From NCBI RefSeq assembly GCF_027812955.1, contig NZ_JAPYZV010000016.1, positions 1-48,932 on the forward strand: 48,932 nt of DNA. Reading direction: 5' to 3'. Every line of letters starts with the position of its first letter. The stretch's first letter is position 1. The translations under genes were made by a program, and so were the position numbers. Shown in pieces: positions 45,146 through 48,932 of this stretch. The DNA comes from Pedococcus sp. 5OH_020 (GTDB taxonomy: Bacteria; Actinomycetota; Actinomycetes; Actinomycetales; Dermatophilaceae). The notes under the pieces were generated by a model, which did no database searches, was not told the origin of the DNA, and was given only the letters and a program-made list of their open reading frames with translations.

Positions 45146-45924
45146 GCGCCGCACCCGTTGCGCCTCCCGGCCCCGGGGCCACTGCGGACCAGGGGCCGCT
45201 CCGCGAGCTGTCGCGCCGGGCCTTCGTGGAACACGTGATGGGTCTGCCGGTCTCGGTCCACGTCCGGGGCGACGTCGAGGGCCCTGAGGTGCGTACGGCG
45301 GTGAGCCAGGTGTTCGGGTTGCTTCGCCGGGCCGACTCCGTCTTCAGCACCTGGCGGCACGACAGCGACCTGATGAAGGTGCGCCGAGGTGAGCTGAGCA
45401 CCGAGGCCGCGCATCCTTGGCTCGCCGAGGTAGAGGCGCTCTGCGTCGCGGCCGCCGCCCGCACGGGCGGTCTGTTCACGGCTGACTACGCGCCCGAGAC
45501 GGGACACGACCCGACTGGTCTGGTCAAGGGGTGGGCAGTCGAGAAGGCTGCGGCGCATCTCAGCCACGTCCCGCGGATCTCGTTCTGCGTCAACGCAGGC
45601 GGTGACCTGGTCGCCGGGGCGGGGCAGGGCGCGGCCCCGACCACCTGGCACGTCGGCATAGAGGACCCCGAGCACCCCGGCAGCGTCCGAGCCACCGTGC
45701 CGCTGAGCCGCGGCGGTCTGGCGACCTCCGGCGCGGCCGCGCGTGGCGCGCACATCGTGGACCCTCGGACCGCGATGGCGCTGGATCGGCCGGGATCGGC
45801 GTCGGTGTGGGGCCCCACCCTGCTCTGGTCCGACGTCTGGGCGACCGCCCTCTTCGTCGATCCCGAGCTCGGCCGCAGGGCCCTGGAGAAGACGGACCCG
45901 GCGTATCGCTGCCTGGTCCTCTGA
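45142..45924 (+). CDS. apbE: FAD:protein FMN transferase
   Basis: About 260 residues of the ApbE family. It shows MGLPVSVHVRGD, FSTWRHDSDLMKVRRGE, the FAD-binding GLVKGWAVEKAAAHL and NAGGDLVAGAG, GGLATSGAAARGAHIVDPRT, and a C-terminal TLLWSDVWATALFVD. These match the catalytic and metal sites of ApbE. No signal peptide is evident, although many homologues are exported, so flavinylation may occur before or during export. The GTG overlaps the FMN-protein stop by four bases. It should modify Thr165 of that protein. Confidence 0.88.
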   Translation: MSAAPVAPPGPGATADQGPLRELSRRAFVEHVMGLPVSVHVRGDVEGPEVRTAVSQVFGLLRRADSVFSTWRHDSDLMKVRRGELSTEAAHPWLAEVEALCVAAAARTGGLFTADYAPETGHDPTGLVKGWAVEKAAAHLSHVPRISFCVNAGGDLVAGAGQGAAPTTWHVGIEDPEHPGSVRATVPLSRGGLATSGAAARGAHIVDPRTAMALDRPGSASVWGPTLLWSDVWATALFVDPELGRRALEKTDPAYRCLVL

Positions 45925-45936
45925 CAGGCTGGGAGG

Positions 45937-46539
45937 GTGCACGTCTGGTACGCGAGCTACGGCAGCAACCTGCGACGCGACCGCTTCCTGTGCTACCTGC
46001 AGGGCGGACGGCCGCCCGGGGCCGCGCGCACCTACCCCGGCGCTCGGGACACGACCCTCCCGCAGGGCGACCAGCCCTTCCGGCTCCCCGGCTCGGTCTT
46101 CTTCGGGTGGAGCTCCCCGACCTGGGGAGGGGGGATCGCCTTCTACGACGCGCACGGGCACGGCGTCGTGCTGGCTCGCGCGTACCTCGTCACGTGGCAG
46201 CAGTTCGCCGACGTCGCGGCGCAGGAGATGCACCGTGAGCCGGGCCGGGACCTCGACCTGCGTCACGTCCTGGCTCATGCCCGTCACGAGCTGGGACCGG
46301 GTCGGTACGAGGCACTGCACCGTGTGGGTGACCTCGACGGGCACCCCGTGCTGACCTTCACGACTCCCGACGCGACGGCGCTGCAACGGAACCCGCCGAG
46401 TGAGGCCTACCTGGCGATGATCGGTGCGGGACTACGGGAGACCCACGGGCTGACCGACGACGAGGCGGCGAGCTACCTCCTGGCATGCCCCGGGATGACC
46501 CCCGCCTGGGACGAGCCGAGGGTGCTCGCCGTCCTGGGG

Positions 46540-46551
<12 letters not shown>
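45937..46551 (+). CDS. Gamma-glutamylcyclotransferase-like protein
   Basis: A 204-residue protein beginning [20 protein letters not shown], the YGSNL signature of the gamma-glutamylcyclotransferase/AIG2-like fold. A later segment [20 protein letters not shown] fits the barrel core. The catalytic Glu of true cyclotransferases is not evident at a glance, so the activity may differ; similar actinobacterial proteins are annotated as histone deacetylases without proof. GTG start with GGGAGG upstream. Convergent with the next gene, overlapping it by 12 bases. Confidence 0.65.
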
Positions 46552-48546
<1,995 letters not shown>

Positions 48547-48876
48547 AGGTCCAACTCTCCCTTACGGGCCCGGTGACAGCGAATGCTGGGACCGCCGCCC
48601 CCGGGCGGCTGGCGCGCACGGCGTTGTGCGGCGGCGGAACGGACTCGCGCGCGTAACCACATGACTGCACAGCGGCGTCGCACGCCAGCCACGTGGCACC
48701 AGTGGCAGGCGGCTCAACCGACGCGCAACAGGAGCGGCCCGTCCCCGGCCGCACCCCGGCGATTGCCTCCGCGGCCGACGGTGCCTCCGGCCTCTGCCTC
48801 ACATCGTGGCCGGTCGTCCGTTTGGTGGAGCGGCTCACCGGCGCGCCCGCCTAGCTGTACCCGGCCGGCACGTTGG
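48547..48876. other. Intergenic stretch with a decayed DUF255 active-site copy
   Basis: No gene is visible. At 48690-48713 the 24-base segment encoding AACHWCHV of the neighbouring DUF255 gene (48382-48405) is repeated exactly in the same orientation, flanked by diverged similar sequence that contains a stop codon. Confidence 0.7.
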
Positions 48877-48932
48877 TTACAGGCGGCTGATCGGGGGTTT
48901 GCCGCCGAGTGCGCTGTGGCGGCGTTCAGTGT
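48877..48932 (-). mobile_element. IS481-type transposase, C-terminal end (partial, runs off window)
   Basis: The minus-strand frame at the window edge reads RRHSALGGKPPISRL and stop. This is the standard C-terminus of IS481-family DDE transposases (NxxRxHSALGGxPPxxRL). The rest lies beyond the right edge, so completeness is unknown. The terminal inverted repeat, expected within about 100 bases left of the stop, was not identified. Confidence 0.65.

Overview
The window is very GC-rich, uses many GTG starts and 1-4 base stop/start overlaps, and carries actinobacterial hallmarks (13E12/DUF222 gene, SARP/BTAD regulator, dxr-M50 protease-ispG-GNAT-proS order). It is most likely chromosome of an actinomycete, plausibly Micrococcales (Intrasporangiaceae-like); the genus is inferred, not proven.

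Region 1 (1-8.9 kb) is accessory DNA. Its left 1.6 kb is a mosaic of broken genes: an IS1380 transposase end, a histidine kinase 5' part, a response regulator 3' part, a copper-type P-ATPase 3' end and a 5'-truncated resolvase. Then follow an intact methyltransferase, two orphan small proteins (one secreted), a 1015-residue SARP-type regulator and an intact small serine recombinase.

Region 2 (8.9-13.1 kb) holds a membrane protein, a 996-residue secreted subtilisin-like protease with Ig/FlgD-like repeats, and an ISL3 transposase scrap.

Region 3 (13.3-18.2 kb) is a compact integrated element on the minus strand: large serine integrase, zinc-ribbon protein, 69-residue protein, AAA/SF3-like ATPase and TOPRIM primase. 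Its integrase end sits directly inside the HNH motif of a 13E12-family gene (18.2-19.3 kb), which is thereby cut. The other end was not found.

Region 4 (19.5-31.3 kb) is a polyamine uptake and catabolism locus: class III aminotransferase and Lrp-type regulator (minus strand), divergent from gamma-aminobutyraldehyde dehydrogenase, a four-gene spermidine/putrescine-type ABC importer, a frameshifted saccharopine-dehydrogenase-like gene, an agmatinase-family ureohydrolase with a striking His-rich repeat tail, and a succinate-semialdehyde-type dehydrogenase. Together they can import polyamines, make putrescine from agmatine, and convert it through aminobutyraldehyde and GABA towards succinate; the GABA transaminase step must be shared or elsewhere.

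Region 5 (31.4-48.5 kb) is mostly core chromosome: a DnaB-C-like ATPase, dxr, M50 site-2 protease, ispG, GNAT, proS, HAD hydrolase, TSUP transporter, a LigD-like PE-POL protein, a P-loop kinase, a flavin trio (ferric-reductase-like oxidoreductase, FMN-binding protein, ApbE), a GGCT-like protein and a convergent DUF255 thioredoxin-fold protein. The right edge shows a decayed duplicate of the DUF255 active-site segment and the 3' end of an IS481-type transposase.
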